DNA of 64,000 nucleotides from Phoenix dactylifera (taxonomy: Eukaryota > Streptophyta > Magnoliopsida > Arecales > Arecaceae): positions 4,666,938 to 4,730,937 of the forward strand of contig NC_052399.1 of assembly GCF_009389715.1 (NCBI RefSeq), in the 5' to 3' direction. This document shows, in pieces, positions 23,596-35,000 of this stretch. The position numbers and the translations under genes were made by a program. The notes under the pieces were generated by a model that ran no database searches, was not told the origin of the DNA, and saw nothing but the letters and a program-made list of their open reading frames with translations. Numbering within the stretch: the first letter of the stretch is position 1; every line of letters starts with the position of its first letter.

Positions 23596-24190
23596 TAATA
23601 ATAGTTGAAGAAGACAACAAAATTAAGGAAATCCAACTAGCATGCTCCTTGTTCGTCTAATCCCCCCTTCCGATTCGTTGTGATTTAGTCGGAAAATAGG
23701 CGGCGATATCTCGGCGATCGAGGAAGTCGTCGAAGCAAAGGGCCAAAGAAAAGGAAAGTCATTAAATACTTCACCAAAATCATCAAGAAAAGATGGAAAC
23801 GGACAACAACCTCGTTGCGGTAGGCGTCGCCGAAAGCAAGCCTGATCATGTCCCTGGTAAATCGCCTGGAGGAGCAGCTCGTCTTTATCTTCACCGTATA
23901 CGAACACCCGCTCCCCACTCCCACTCCCTGAAGAAAGAAAACATAGCAATAATAAATAATAAATAATGTTGCAAATGGAGAAGGGGGACGCTGGGAAAAA
24001 AAAACAAAAAAAGAAAAGAAAAGGAAAATCTCAACGAACCATATACTACCTCCTGTTTCTTCTTTTGGATCAACTCCAAGGAGCGGAGCTCGTGGGGTCG
24101 AGGGTCGACGGGTTCAGCCCCCGAAAGAACGAGAAGGAAGAAGGCCACCGCTGAGAGGACGAAGAGAAAAGAGCCGTTCATCTTCGCCAT
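22578..24190 (-). CDS. ATS3: Embryo-specific protein 3-like (ATS3), PLAT domain
   Basis: Three exons on the minus strand: 24050-24190, 23811-23927, 22578-22862, all phase 0 with GT-AG borders, giving 180 residues. Residues about 1-26 (MNGSFLFVLSAVAFFLLVLS core) form a signal peptide, so the product is secreted or enters the endomembrane system. The mature part has the ATS3/PLAT-plant pattern: CSYTVKIKTSC near residue 55, then in exon 3 RLDDP.TGTFERCSTDTF, IQGPCGYGICSLYL, DGWTPEWVKVY and PNAVWYGFNHC. The cysteines and the WYGF.HC end are typical of the family. The C-terminal tail is short and serine/alanine-rich. A second in-frame ATG at 24179-24181 is an alternative start and makes little difference. 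Introns contain an AAAT microsatellite (22912-22930) and poly-purine runs. A G-box (CACGTG) lies about 230 bp upstream. The biochemical role of the family is not settled; PLAT domains bind lipids or proteins. Confidence 0.9.
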
Positions 24191-25036
24191 CCCTCTCTGA
24201 CTCGCTTTCCTTCTTTGCCTTCTTCACCCAGAGCAGAGCGGTAGAGCCGAGCCCGGAAAGGCGGCGACTCGGATGCAATGCGATGCGAGTACTGCGAGTA
24301 CTTAGGTTGGTCCGACGGACACAATAATAAGATGCCTCCCTCATGCCACCGTTCCCATCCCGCTCCTCCTTTTCCTTTTGTTCGTGTGTGTGGTTCACGA
24401 CCCGCTGCGCTGTAACCACGTGTATCCACGATACTTACCGTCAGCAACCACGAGTTACTTGAGGCCAATCGAACCCCAAAGTCCTTATCATCCATCAGGG
24501 ACTCGAGGCCCAAGAGACCTCGCCGGCCCTTCCGGCCCACCCCTGGCCAGAGCCCGTGGGTGATGTGACGTGCCCCCAACGGGCGAATAGAGTCGTTATA
24601 CCCAAAAAAAAAAAAAAAAAAAAAAAACCACTGCAGTTTGCTTCTTAATCCTTCAGCATCGATTTAACCCAGACCATAACCAATTGCATCAAGCAAGCAA
24701 AAGTAATCTCGAGAGCAAGCCATAAGCAAATTCGGAGATCGACAGCACCTATCTTTTGCACTGCTTACAGCAACCAAAACAGCAAGCCATTCAGCTATAT
24801 CATCGAAGATAATCATCTTCTACACGTTAGTTATTTTACCTTCCATATCGATGAGCAATTTTTTTCTTTTGTTCCATGTTTGACAAATTTATTCAAGATA
24901 CATCTGAATGGGACTAGTGCCCTGGATTACAGGAGCAAATGAAAAGGAACAAAGAAACCTGATAAGTCCTTTCCCTTGCAAGTCTTCTGCCGAAACAATA
25001 TTTACAGTTGACAAGATAAATAGGAATTTGAGCTTG
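24191..25036. other. ATS3 promoter and HO1 3' flank
   Basis: The left part is the ATS3 upstream region (minus strand) with a CACGTG at 24417-24422. A 25-base A run lies at about 24603-24627. The right part is the HO1 3' flank with AATAAA on the minus strand at 24888-24893, about 145 bases past the HO1 stop codon and a plausible poly(A) signal. No extra gene seen. Confidence 0.5.
24417..24422. promoter_or_regulatory. G-box (CACGTG) upstream of ATS3
   Basis: CCACGTGT contains the palindromic bZIP/bHLH site. It lies about 227 bases upstream of the ATS3 start codon, a usual promoter distance, and G-box/ABRE-like sites are common in seed-expressed genes. A single hexamer can occur by chance. Confidence 0.4.
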
Positions 25037-28000
25037 TCAGGACAATATTAAACGGAGTAACTCTCCCGAATATTTGAATGATTTTTGGGTCTCCTCCAAG
25101 CATTGCTTCTTCTCTTCTCTAGACCAGCTCTGGGTAAGGCAATAAAGAGACGTCCCCATGTTAAATATATAAAATGCATGGTATTCATGCCAGAAGTCCC
25201 AAAAACCTTTAAAAGGAACTTCAAAAGTAATGAGACAAGAAGCATCTAATAACACAAACTTGCAAGAAGAAGATAAATAAGGTTGTCTTACAGAAGCAAC
25301 TTGGTTAAGCTTATCTCTCACATCCTGCAGCAGTTGCGAAAGATCGCCATCCCACTTGTAGAATTCCAGTTCCTTCTTGTTCAAGATCTTCTCAGCCACC
25401 TAGAAGGGCACAGGAACAAGGTCGGTCCAGTTAAACATGATACAAGATATGCAGGCGGCAGCCAATCTATTCAACTTACAAGCACATCCCGGCTGCAGTA
25501 ACATGTGCTTACAAAAGTTATAACTATGAAGTTCTTCTCGCTCTTTATTTTCTACCAGTAAATAATTCCTCAGTTTGTCCTGTTATCATAAAGGACAACC
25601 ATGCAGTCCTACCCAAAGGGCATAGGTATTGTATCATGCAACCATTACTCCAGGATGTCGGTTCTTGCCAGTTTAGACAGCCAATCTGCACAGCCCGACT
25701 ATTTCAAATTCCAATTTTTGTACCAGTAATACCCATATCCAACACAGCTGTTTTACCTTCGGCTCTCTTGGGTTGCAGATAAAGTGAGAGAACCTTTTAA
25801 GACTTTCTTTACTCAAATCGCTATTTTTGTTAAGGGAACACTTTAAGGTGGTAAAGAAAATTTATGCAATTCTTTTTACTTGAATATACTTCTTGAATTT
25901 CGTTTTCACTAGAAAACATCGGAAAAGATCGCCCTCTAGCAAACTTTCTTCTCTCACATTCTTGGCAACCAAACAGAGCATTAACCATGAGCCCCTGCAG
26001 TTGCCAATGGTGGATGTATGACAATTATTTGTTCAGAAAGAAATCCGTATGCCTCATAATAGCAGATAAATTTGAAAATTGTTTCTAACCACCTCACAGT
26101 GCAAGTATTAATTTAGCAACTTATGAGGTAAGACTATTTAGATAAAATGTAAAAAAGTGATATCACATACTAGTTCTAAATTTGACACAATTTGCAAATA
26201 ATGATAACATCAAGGGGTTGTTGGATGCCATCAATATTATAATGAACTTGCTTCCATCAGTTTTTTAGCAAATAGCAAAAAGGAATTAGACACAACAACC
26301 TATAAAAATCACCATATTGTTGCCAATTATTCACTTTGTAACAGCTAAGCTATGAAAAGTATGAAAAGATCAATTATCTTAGCAAAGAGGATGATTAAAC
26401 TAGCATGGAATGGTAAATCACATTCATCTACCATCAACGTCAAGCCTCCTAATGAAGTTTGTCACAGCAAGGATCTAAATTCTAAACCATTACAGACGGC
26501 CTTGGAAACACTTGGATCTCACATATTAATATATATCTTGAATTGGCATCTATTAATATATAACAATAAAAACAAATGCTAAATCTCTATGGAAGATTCA
26601 AGCCTATGATATCCAAAAGAAATGTAAAAAGAGAGAACATTTCACAAAACCACATCTTTTTAATGAAAGACAATTACTTCTAAAAACAATTTCCGTTATT
26701 TCCACAATTTAGGAAACAATTATTGTCAAAAAACTAATGTCGCCCAGATAGAATTGACAGCTTTAAAGGAATCAAAGCATGCATCCAAGTTTTTGGATTC
26801 CATCATCCCTACGATTTCTTCAGATCAAGAGCACCAAGCGCCCTCTATAATACTCAGATTTAAATAGATTGGCAATGAGAGCATATTGTTTGAATGAAAT
26901 TCATTTGGACTTCAGGTGCAATGTTTACAAGGCAGTAGTCTTCGAAAAGAATTCCACTGCAATGAGTTCATAATAGAAGTAGTTGCTCATCCCGTGTGTC
27001 AAAATGTGCAACGGTTTTGCACAAAGATGAGTGCTTATGGATAACCATTCATGTGAAAGTAAGATGCAATGCCAGCCCTGTAAATTATTTACAACTTGAA
27101 GAACAGTTCTAGTCTTCAGCTACTTTGACAAGGGTTACACATAAATGAATCAAATAGAAACTTATAATTTCGGAATTCAAGTTGAATATCTTAAGAACAA
27201 GTTTAGCATAGAGAGCAAGAAAATGGAAGCCTCTTTGTAACTACCATTTTGTAAGCACCCATGCCTGAATTTTGACAAGTGACATAGATTAATCTTGAGG
27301 CATTATAACAAAGTACTCAAGTGAAACCCCAAAGAAAGCATACCTTTTTGCCAATCATTCGACCACCAGCAGTATGAGCAAAATATACGTTGTAGAAGTG
27401 GCAGATGAATGCCTGAGGATTTTTTTTTGATAGCTCTTCCAGATAATGAGCATAAGAAATCCCAGGAGAAGATGGTTCAGGAATGATATGACCCTGTTCC
27501 TCGAACCATTCTAAATCCTTCGCCAATTTCTCTGACCTTTCTAATCCTGTATTCCTGAACTCGGCATCTGCAACCAAGAAGATATATTGTTCGGATATGA
27601 CGTATATTCAAACTGCGCTATTCAGCTTGACTGCTGAGATACTAATTGAACAAGCTCCTAATACAGACTTAACCAACTATCTGGGGAATGTTAACATATA
27701 ATAACTCCTTTTCCTCAAAAAATCAAGCACTATGAATTTTATATTTGACTAGATACTCAAAACCCCTCCTTCATAAACCATCCATTTTTTTTTCTTTCAA
27801 TCCATTGATAATGATTGGTATGAATAATTCAAATGGCATAGTTGCTGAACTATACCACACCGATCTAGCAACAACAGAAGCTACAAATGAAAACAGCTCC
27901 AGAACCAAAACAAAAAAAAAAAACAAAAGACAAAAGCTATAATAAGATTATTCACATCTCAAATTTCATATACAGTAGTTCAATAATTATCCTCTGAAGT

Positions 28001-28707
28001 CCTAATTTTCAAGATTTTTCATTTTGTATATTATCAGAAGCAGAGATATAATCCAAAATGATTGTGTGTTTACCTATTTATATAAATAACGATTCAATTT
28101 TCAAAACTTGCTTCTCATTAATATAACACAAGTCAGAACAGTCCATCTATATGGGGAGAAAAATCATGGCATCACTCATCTTTTAGCATGGTATCGGTGA
28201 TCGATCTTTCGAAGGAAGGGCATCAATATCGATCGATCTATCGAAGTCCATTCCACGGAGGAGCAACTTACACCAGGGGTAGGAAGCCTTGTGGACGATG
28301 GTCTCGAGGGTGTCGTAGACGAGCTTGCTGTCGACGAGGAACCTGAGGTAACCGTGAAGGGAAGGCTCCCACTTGGCGACCGGGGGGGCGTCGGGCTCCT
28401 TCTCCCCTTCCTTGGCCTGGTCCCGGATGTGCAGCTTCATGGCGACGGCCCGCATCTCCTCCACGAACCCCATCTCGGCGGAGGAGGACCGCTTCTTCCT
28501 GGGCATCTCCACCGTCGTAGCCGCGAGGACCACGAAAGGGCTCGGGCTCCTCAGTGACAACCCGCCGGGGCCGAAATGGGGGCGGCGGAGGGCCCAGGAG
28601 TGGAAAATGGGGCTCCGGGGGCGGAGGGAGACGAAGGGCTTGGGTTGGCGCAACCTACCGCTGGAGGTCAAGCCGTGGGACTGGTAGATGGGTAGCGTAG
28701 AAGCCAT
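25037..28707 (-). CDS. HO1: Plastid heme oxygenase 1 (HY1/HO1)
   Basis: Cleaves heme to biliverdin IXalpha with release of CO and iron, the first step toward the phytochrome chromophore, in the plastid. Four exons on the minus strand: 28272-28707, 27344-27567, 25292-25399, 25037-25129; total 861 nt, 286 residues, the usual length. Residues about 1-60 are serine, arginine and proline rich and acid-poor, as in a chloroplast transit peptide. The enzyme part begins [18 protein letters not shown], whose histidine matches the heme ligand of plant HO1. It continues with [66 protein letters not shown] and, in exons 3-4, [20 protein letters not shown] and [12 protein letters not shown]. The exon 1 donor was placed at T|GTAAGT because it restores YAEFRNT across the junction. 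It is a canonical HO1 rather than the HO2 type, which lacks the ligand histidine. AATAAA 145 bases past the stop fits a poly(A) site. Confidence 0.95.
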
Positions 28708-29448
28708 CGGAAGAGAAGAAAAGAAGAAAGCGATGAGACGAGAAACAAGCGTGAAGGAGAGGGATCAAGAATGGAGAAGTCTGCTTCTTGGTAGGTTCTG
28801 AGAGCGAATAAAGAAGAGGAACCGACCAAGAAATTAATTTTTTAATACACAACTGAGGGATTGGGAGGGAAGGGAAAAATAATCACGGAAAGTTAAGGAC
28901 CTCCTCGTCCATGAGCGTGCGGCCCGTTGTTCCTTTTTCTCAAGTTAATGAAAAAAGAAATTGATGTTTGTCAAAGTTTGGGTAATGAACTCGGAATATT
29001 TTGCGCCCTCGGCGACAACCATTGATCCGACGGTTCCAATCAACATCACGAGTGGCCCCACATGTGTTTTATTAGGCATGGGGAGGAGATGGAGGAAGGG
29101 AACGGCCAGCCCGGACTTAAAAGACCGCATCCGCTAGGCTGGGGTCGAAATCAAAATTTGAGTGCGGCAAGTCACACCATGACACCCTATCATTTATTTT
29201 ATTATTATTTATAATGTATTTTTTGATCTTTAATTATTGTAATTAGTTATAATGTATTAACGATTTCAGATATAAGAAAAATTTGAGACATTGACATCAA
29301 TTAGATGCTAATATATCTTCCTTGTGAAAATGTTTGATATTTATTTGGTGTGTATTATGTTTCCTATTTTGAGAAGTTTAAGTTTTGCTACAACCAACAA
29401 ATCATTATGAGCTTACAATTAAATTTGGAAGGATGTGGGACTCGTATC

Positions 29449-29509
<61 letters not shown>

Positions 29510-29885
29510 TATGGTAGGTTATCAATCTACCTATTTTTCATTGGACAAAAAATATCCTTACATTTTATAATTTTAAGGATACTTTATGTCTTTTTACAAT
29601 CTCATATTAACTCACACTCTTAACCCCCCCTCCCAATTAATGCTCTCTCTCATACATATACATACATACATACATATATACATACATACATACATACAGA
29701 GTATCAACTGGGGGGTTGGTAGAGTCACTGGATACATCTTTCCCTCCCTCTCAATCTCCCTTTTTTCGTAGACAAAAAATATCCTTACTTTTTATAACTT
29801 TTAAGGGTATTTTATGTCTTTTTAAAATCCTACATCTGGCTTGGCCCCTGCTTGCTCATAGCTAATTGGGGGAACATACAGTCAC
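28708..29885. other. HO1 upstream region with microsatellites
   Basis: The HO1 leader and promoter occupy the left end; no convincing TATA box was fixed. Further right lie an (AT)n-(GA)n compound microsatellite at about 29448-29504 and an (ATAC)n tract at about 29650-29698. No gene is supported. Confidence 0.5.
29448..29504. repeat. Compound microsatellite (AT)n(GA)n
   Basis: About 12 AT units run directly into about 16 GA units. A second, imperfect ATAC tract lies near 29650-29698. Confidence 0.95.
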
Positions 29886-29889
29886 TAGA

Positions 29890-31586
29890 TACTACAAGTC
29901 CCCACACACCTCCTTTTACCAAGAGTCTATTTTCTTAGAAAAATTCACATGTACAGGTCAAGGCAACAATGAAAACAAATTAAGGAAAATGGCCTCTTCC
30001 GGCACTTTTTAAAGCCTGTACCGATGCTTATGAGTATCGGTAAATTTTACGCCGACGCTTTCAAAAGTGTCGGGCAGGTGGGGGTAGAAATTTTTTTTAT
30101 CGGCATTTTTGAAAAGTGTTGCAAAACCAAGAACTATGCTGACGTCGGACTATTTTGGAGTTTGCGATACTTCTAAGCGTCAGCGAAAACCAAAGATTAG
30201 CCGACGCTTATAAGCGTTGGCAATATAGAGTTAATTAAAAAAATAGATAACGTAATTATTTTTTTGGGCCAAAAAAAACAACTCTTGACATTCTCCATTA
30301 CCGGTTCGTTCTGATTCTTTTTCTAATAGCACAAGATAGATAACCTAGCAAATAAAAAAAAATAAAAAGGAATAACATAAGAAGAACAGTGATGTTTGTT
30401 TTTCTCCTGTAAAATTATCTTTTACAATAGAAATAACCCCAGAAATTTTATAATAAAAATAACCCCAAAAATTATAAAGGGTAATATCCTAACCCCAACA
30501 CCAACCTGAACTCCAATTTCCACATTCCGCTCTTCAACAAATTATAAGTTACAAATTACAAAAAGGGTTTCAAAATCCCTAATCTCTTCTTCAGTCTGCT
30601 CGGCCTTCTTTGGTCCGCTCCTTAGCTCCTAATCTCTTCTTTTCCCTTTATTGATGTGAAGAGAATACTTTGACTCCATTTTCCCTTCTCCAGTCTGCTC
30701 CTCAGCACCTTCTTCCGTTTTCAAGAACATAGAGAGAATATAGAAGAACCACAGAAGAACTAGTAATAAAAAAAATACAGAAGAACCTCTACCTTCCGCC
30801 GATCTGCGATCTAGCCCATTTGCTCGGCGTCCCCTTCGGCGGTGGCGGCAGAGATGATCAGCATCCCGAACACCCCCTTCTCCTCTCTCTCTCTCTCTCT
30901 CACACCGCGGCTAGGGTTCATCGCTTTGGCCTTTATAGGGGCAGTGGGCCGCCTCGTAAAGGGTTAGGCATCCGACGACGCTTTTAAGCGTCGTCTGGCC
31001 AAATTTAAGTAAAAATTTGTGGTAATCTGGCAGCTGGATTCCGACGACGCTTTTAAGTGTCGTCGACTCCTTTTCCTCACTGCTCCAGACCCAGGCTCTC
31101 TTTGATGTTTCGGAGCATGCGACTCCAAGAATCCTCCTAGATTAGGAAAAGGGAGCCATTATAATCCAACGGTTCACGTCCCATCGTGGACCCCCTTCGA
31201 CGATCCAACAACGGGGGTCGCGTACAACCTCCCCGTGAGCGAGGTCACTAGCGACAGCAGGCACTGCTCCCCCTATGCGCTGGGTTACTGGATCCAACCG
31301 TGCAAGGATGGCACCGCCTGCCGTCGCCGCATTTGCTTCTTCGCCCACACTCCGGAGACCATGGCCGGATCAGAGAGTGGAAAGGTGATTAACCCTTTTG
31401 ATGCTTATAAGCATCGGTAATGGAAAGATTCCCGCAACACTGACAAAAGCATCGGCGGAGCCCATTATTTACCGACGCTTTTTAGAAGTGTCGGCAAGAT
31501 TTCTTGCTGGAAAAAAATTACCGATGCTTTTATCTAATGTCAGCAATATAGAGTCGGCAATATTTTTTTTTTTTTTTTCTGTAGTA
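29890..31586. mobile_element. CACTA-like (En/Spm) non-autonomous transposon
   Basis: Several copies of a subterminal palindromic motif of the CACTA type occur near both ends: CCGACGCTT.TAAGCGT at about 30037, 30200, 30971, 31040 and 31470. The right terminus TTTTTTTTCTGTAGTA at about 31570-31586 is, read inward, (T)ACTACAGAAAA, one base from the canonical CACTA end. The left end is either TACTACAAG at 29890 or a degraded ...AAGGAAAATGGCCTCTTCC near 29970. A 3 bp target duplication was not found, so the left border is uncertain. There is no transposase. The interior has GC-rich non-transposon DNA, including a CCCH zinc-finger fragment. It lies between HO1 and SPX1, about 500 bp past the SPX1 stop codon. 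Confidence 0.65.
31190..31387 (+). pseudogene. Captured fragment of an RR-TZF CCCH zinc-finger gene
   Basis: The plus-strand frame reads SDSRHCSPYALGYWIQPCKD followed by GTACRRRICFFAHTPE. The spacing C-x5-C-x4-C-x3-H and PCKDG..CRRR.CFFAHTPE are hallmarks of the second finger of plant arginine-rich tandem CCCH proteins (TZF family). Only this piece is present. There is no first finger, ankyrin region or start, and the frame runs directly into the transposon's subterminal motif. It therefore looks like a host gene fragment carried inside the CACTA-like element. Whether it is transcribed is unknown. Confidence 0.7.
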
Positions 31587-32088
31587 TGGTTCCAGATCTT
31601 CCAACTCCATGAAAACATGAGGATACATAGCTTGCCATTATCGCCATCAATCATTATTTGATAAATGGAATGGCTCAAATCGCATGCTATATCAGGGCAT
31701 ACGAAACTAACGTAAAAACAAAGCAGGGTCGTTCGGGCATGCCAACGAACAGCACGCATACTTCGTGTTATGAGGTGAAAAAACCAGCCATACGAGACAG
31801 ATAAGATAAACCGTTGCTCACCAGCAGCAAAAAACAAATAAAAGGGGGGAATGAGAAGCCATGCAAATATTCCCAGATTCTACCACGTGTATATGGATTT
31901 CTGACATTTTACAACTGTTGGAGACCTAGCATCTAATACAGGCAATCACATAAGCAGAAAAATCTAAAAAGAGCAGAGAAAGAGAGAGAAAGAGAGAGAG
32001 AGAGAGCGGGGGGGCAAATGGATCATGGTCCCATCTCCGAGCAAATCCCATGCAAGAATTACTGAACTTAAACATCCAGGAACACAGC

Positions 32089-35000
32089 TTACGATGATTT
32101 CGCCGCTTGTTCAAGAACAGGGGTCTCGTTCCACCTCTCCTCCTGCCCGCTGTTCTGCAATGGCGGCAATGAGAAAACACTAACCGTGGAACTCCCGCTT
32201 CTGATCTCTTTCAACGCGCGCAATGCTGCGATAGTGCTCTTCATGTACAAGCTCTCCATGTACTCTATCTCCTCCAACTCCGGAACCCCACCTCCGAGCA
32301 AAGAGGAGGCAGGTTTTGCCGGCTTCTCCTCTCCATCACCATCTCCCTCCCCGTCGTCCTCCACCGACACCGATGGCTCTTCCTTCTTAGGGAAGAGGCT
32401 CTCCAGCATGGACTCGCACTCCTTCACCAGCTTGTATAGCAGATCGGTGGTGAAGAAAGGCTGCTGGAGCACCTTCTGGATGAAGGGTAGCCGGATGAGA
32501 GCCCCCGTCCTCTTGTCATACTTCTTCAGTATTTTCACCAGCCCTGCACAGATGTCAGAACCAACAACATCAGCCCTCCCAACTCTTAATCAATAGCCGG
32601 AGTTGGCCGGGGATAAACGGTTGCCGAGCAAGTATCATGCGCTGAAAGATAAAGCTCTCATCTGCGTTTTAGTGTATGGAAGAGGGGTGCCCTAATGAAC
32701 CCATTGACTGCAAGGAAAAACTAGCGTCAAAGCTGGCACTTGATAAAATCAAAGAGGATATTTATTTTTGTCGCTTACGACTTACGAGCCTGTTCGGCCC
32801 TTCAGGTTGGGTGACTCTGGGTGGGAAATAGTAAGATACGAGTCCGGCAGTCATCCGTGCAAATCGAGGTCCTAGCTTACCCTAGAGGGCATGCAAGTTA
32901 TGAGTTTCTGAGAACCCTAATGTTTGTCGAAGAATTCTCCAATGACTTAACAAAGGAGTAAATGCAGCAAGTATTTTTAAGAATTGAAGAGAGCATAATG
33001 TAATATTTGACCATTTTATGAAGATTGAATGGAGAAACTATCAATTCAAGATTGCCAAACTGACCGATCAATGAGCTCGAACAAGATGGAAATTTGACAT
33101 TGTATAAATTCTGCAGAAATCAAATCTAACTAGGGGAGGAAAGATGAGAGAAGGTAGCTTCCTTGAATGGTCTGCATTCTTAGGATATTGGTAGTTACGA
33201 CCGGATTACAAGGTGAATCCAGTGCAATCAGCTGGCCGTTATCCTCATCAGAACCTGATTGAATATGCACCACTGCATCTAGTTAAAAATGTTTTAATAT
33301 CAATTTCATGGTTCCTTCTAAAGGACTTAAAGCAGAGTACATGGAGCAATCTAGATTCTATAGAGATCAAAACGGTCGACACTATAGTTCAGCATTGTAG
33401 CCATCAATTCATCATACAAGAAAAACCCCAAAATCTCGGCAGTCGTACACTCCCTTTCTTTTATTTTTCTCTTTTCTTTTCGTTCTTACAGGGTAATGCA
33501 ATCGACCGGGAACCAAATACTTAGGTCACAGCAAATATTAGGCTTGAAAAATACAGATTTAAGCCACACCTGCTTCTTACTGACACTCAAATGGGGAAAA
33601 ATTGCATGCGTGTTCATCCTAGTCATTTTTATAATTCCACTATAGAACTACCCCATACCAGTGAGATCTTCTACATCCAGCATATTAGCAAGATCTGAAA
33701 ACCCTTCAGTCAATTTTAACGAAGTCTAAAATGAAGGACACCTTTTTCACATATATGCTAGCCATTTAGAAAAAAGTGTCTTCTATATGCTGCTTCATAT
33801 TTGGAGGCGTAAAAACGTATCAGCTCTTCTTCTTTTTTCGAAAAAATATATAGCTCCACTTGGAAGCCCAACAATAGATGCTCTAATTTGTGGCATGGTG
33901 TGAGTAGTGCCAAATAAAGCACAATTTCAAATTAGGAATGGACAGAGTATCCTCTTTTGGAAAGATAATTGGATATGGGATGCACCGCTAAGGATCCAAT
34001 TTCTAAAGATTTACAGTACAAGTAGAAAGAAAAATAGGCTGGTTGCTGAATTTTTAAATTCTAGATCATTGGCCTGGAGATTTAAAAGGCCACAGCTGCC
34101 AATCATATGCACTCAAGAAGAATTCAACCAACTGCAAGCTCTATTACACTCGGTCCCCCTCTCAATCAAGATTCAGATCAGCTGATGTGGAAAATGGAAA
34201 ACAAAAAGGTCTTCTCCGCTTCATCGCTCCACCAATTTCTCAACACTAGAGGCATCAAATGCAGGTTTCCTAGCTCACTTTGGAATCTCACTGCCCCTCT
34301 TAAGATCGGATATGTTTGTGGCAGTGCTGGAAAAAGAAAATAGATACTGGAGAGAATCTTGGAAGAAAGATGGGTAAATGTTTAGATGGATGTGTTTTCT
34401 GCAATCGTCCTTATGAAACTGTGGATCACATCTTTTCGATCTGTCATTTTTTCTCTAGTATCTTGAAGTCTATTTGCATAGCAATTGGAGTTCTTCATCC
34501 GCAATCAACTTTTGAACTTGGATTGGAGGTGCAAATGCTTCTCCAAATCAACCCAATCCAATATTCTTATGCTATTTGCAGCAATAGTCTGGGTTTGTTG
34601 GAAGAAAAGAAATGAAAGAATCTTCCTTGACAAACTTGGCTCAATTCACTCAGTAGCAACAAAAGGTCTTGTGCAGTCAGAACCACCTCCCAGATTTTTC
34701 AAAAGCATGGAATAAAGGTAAAGGGTATTCCTTCACAGTTATCTGATGCTTAGTGGTTCTTCTGATGCAATTGAAAGATCTTGTTATTAATGAACTGTGC
34801 TTCGAGCTGCAATTGCACTATCATATGCTTCATGCTGCACCTTGTAAGTTATCTCATCTAAGTTCTATATCAAGGGATGAAGGATACAAGCTGATTGGAA
34901 GTTGCTGTTTGGAAAGAGGGATCAAAGGAACCTGAGGCTGACTTAGAATCTTGTTCTCTTTTTTCAGATGAGGGAGATATCCAGGGTGACAGCTGATCTG

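Noticed and set aside
28291-28687. Plus-strand open frames over HO1 exon 1
   Set aside because: Antisense shadows of the GC-rich first exon of heme oxygenase, without their own domain or splice context.
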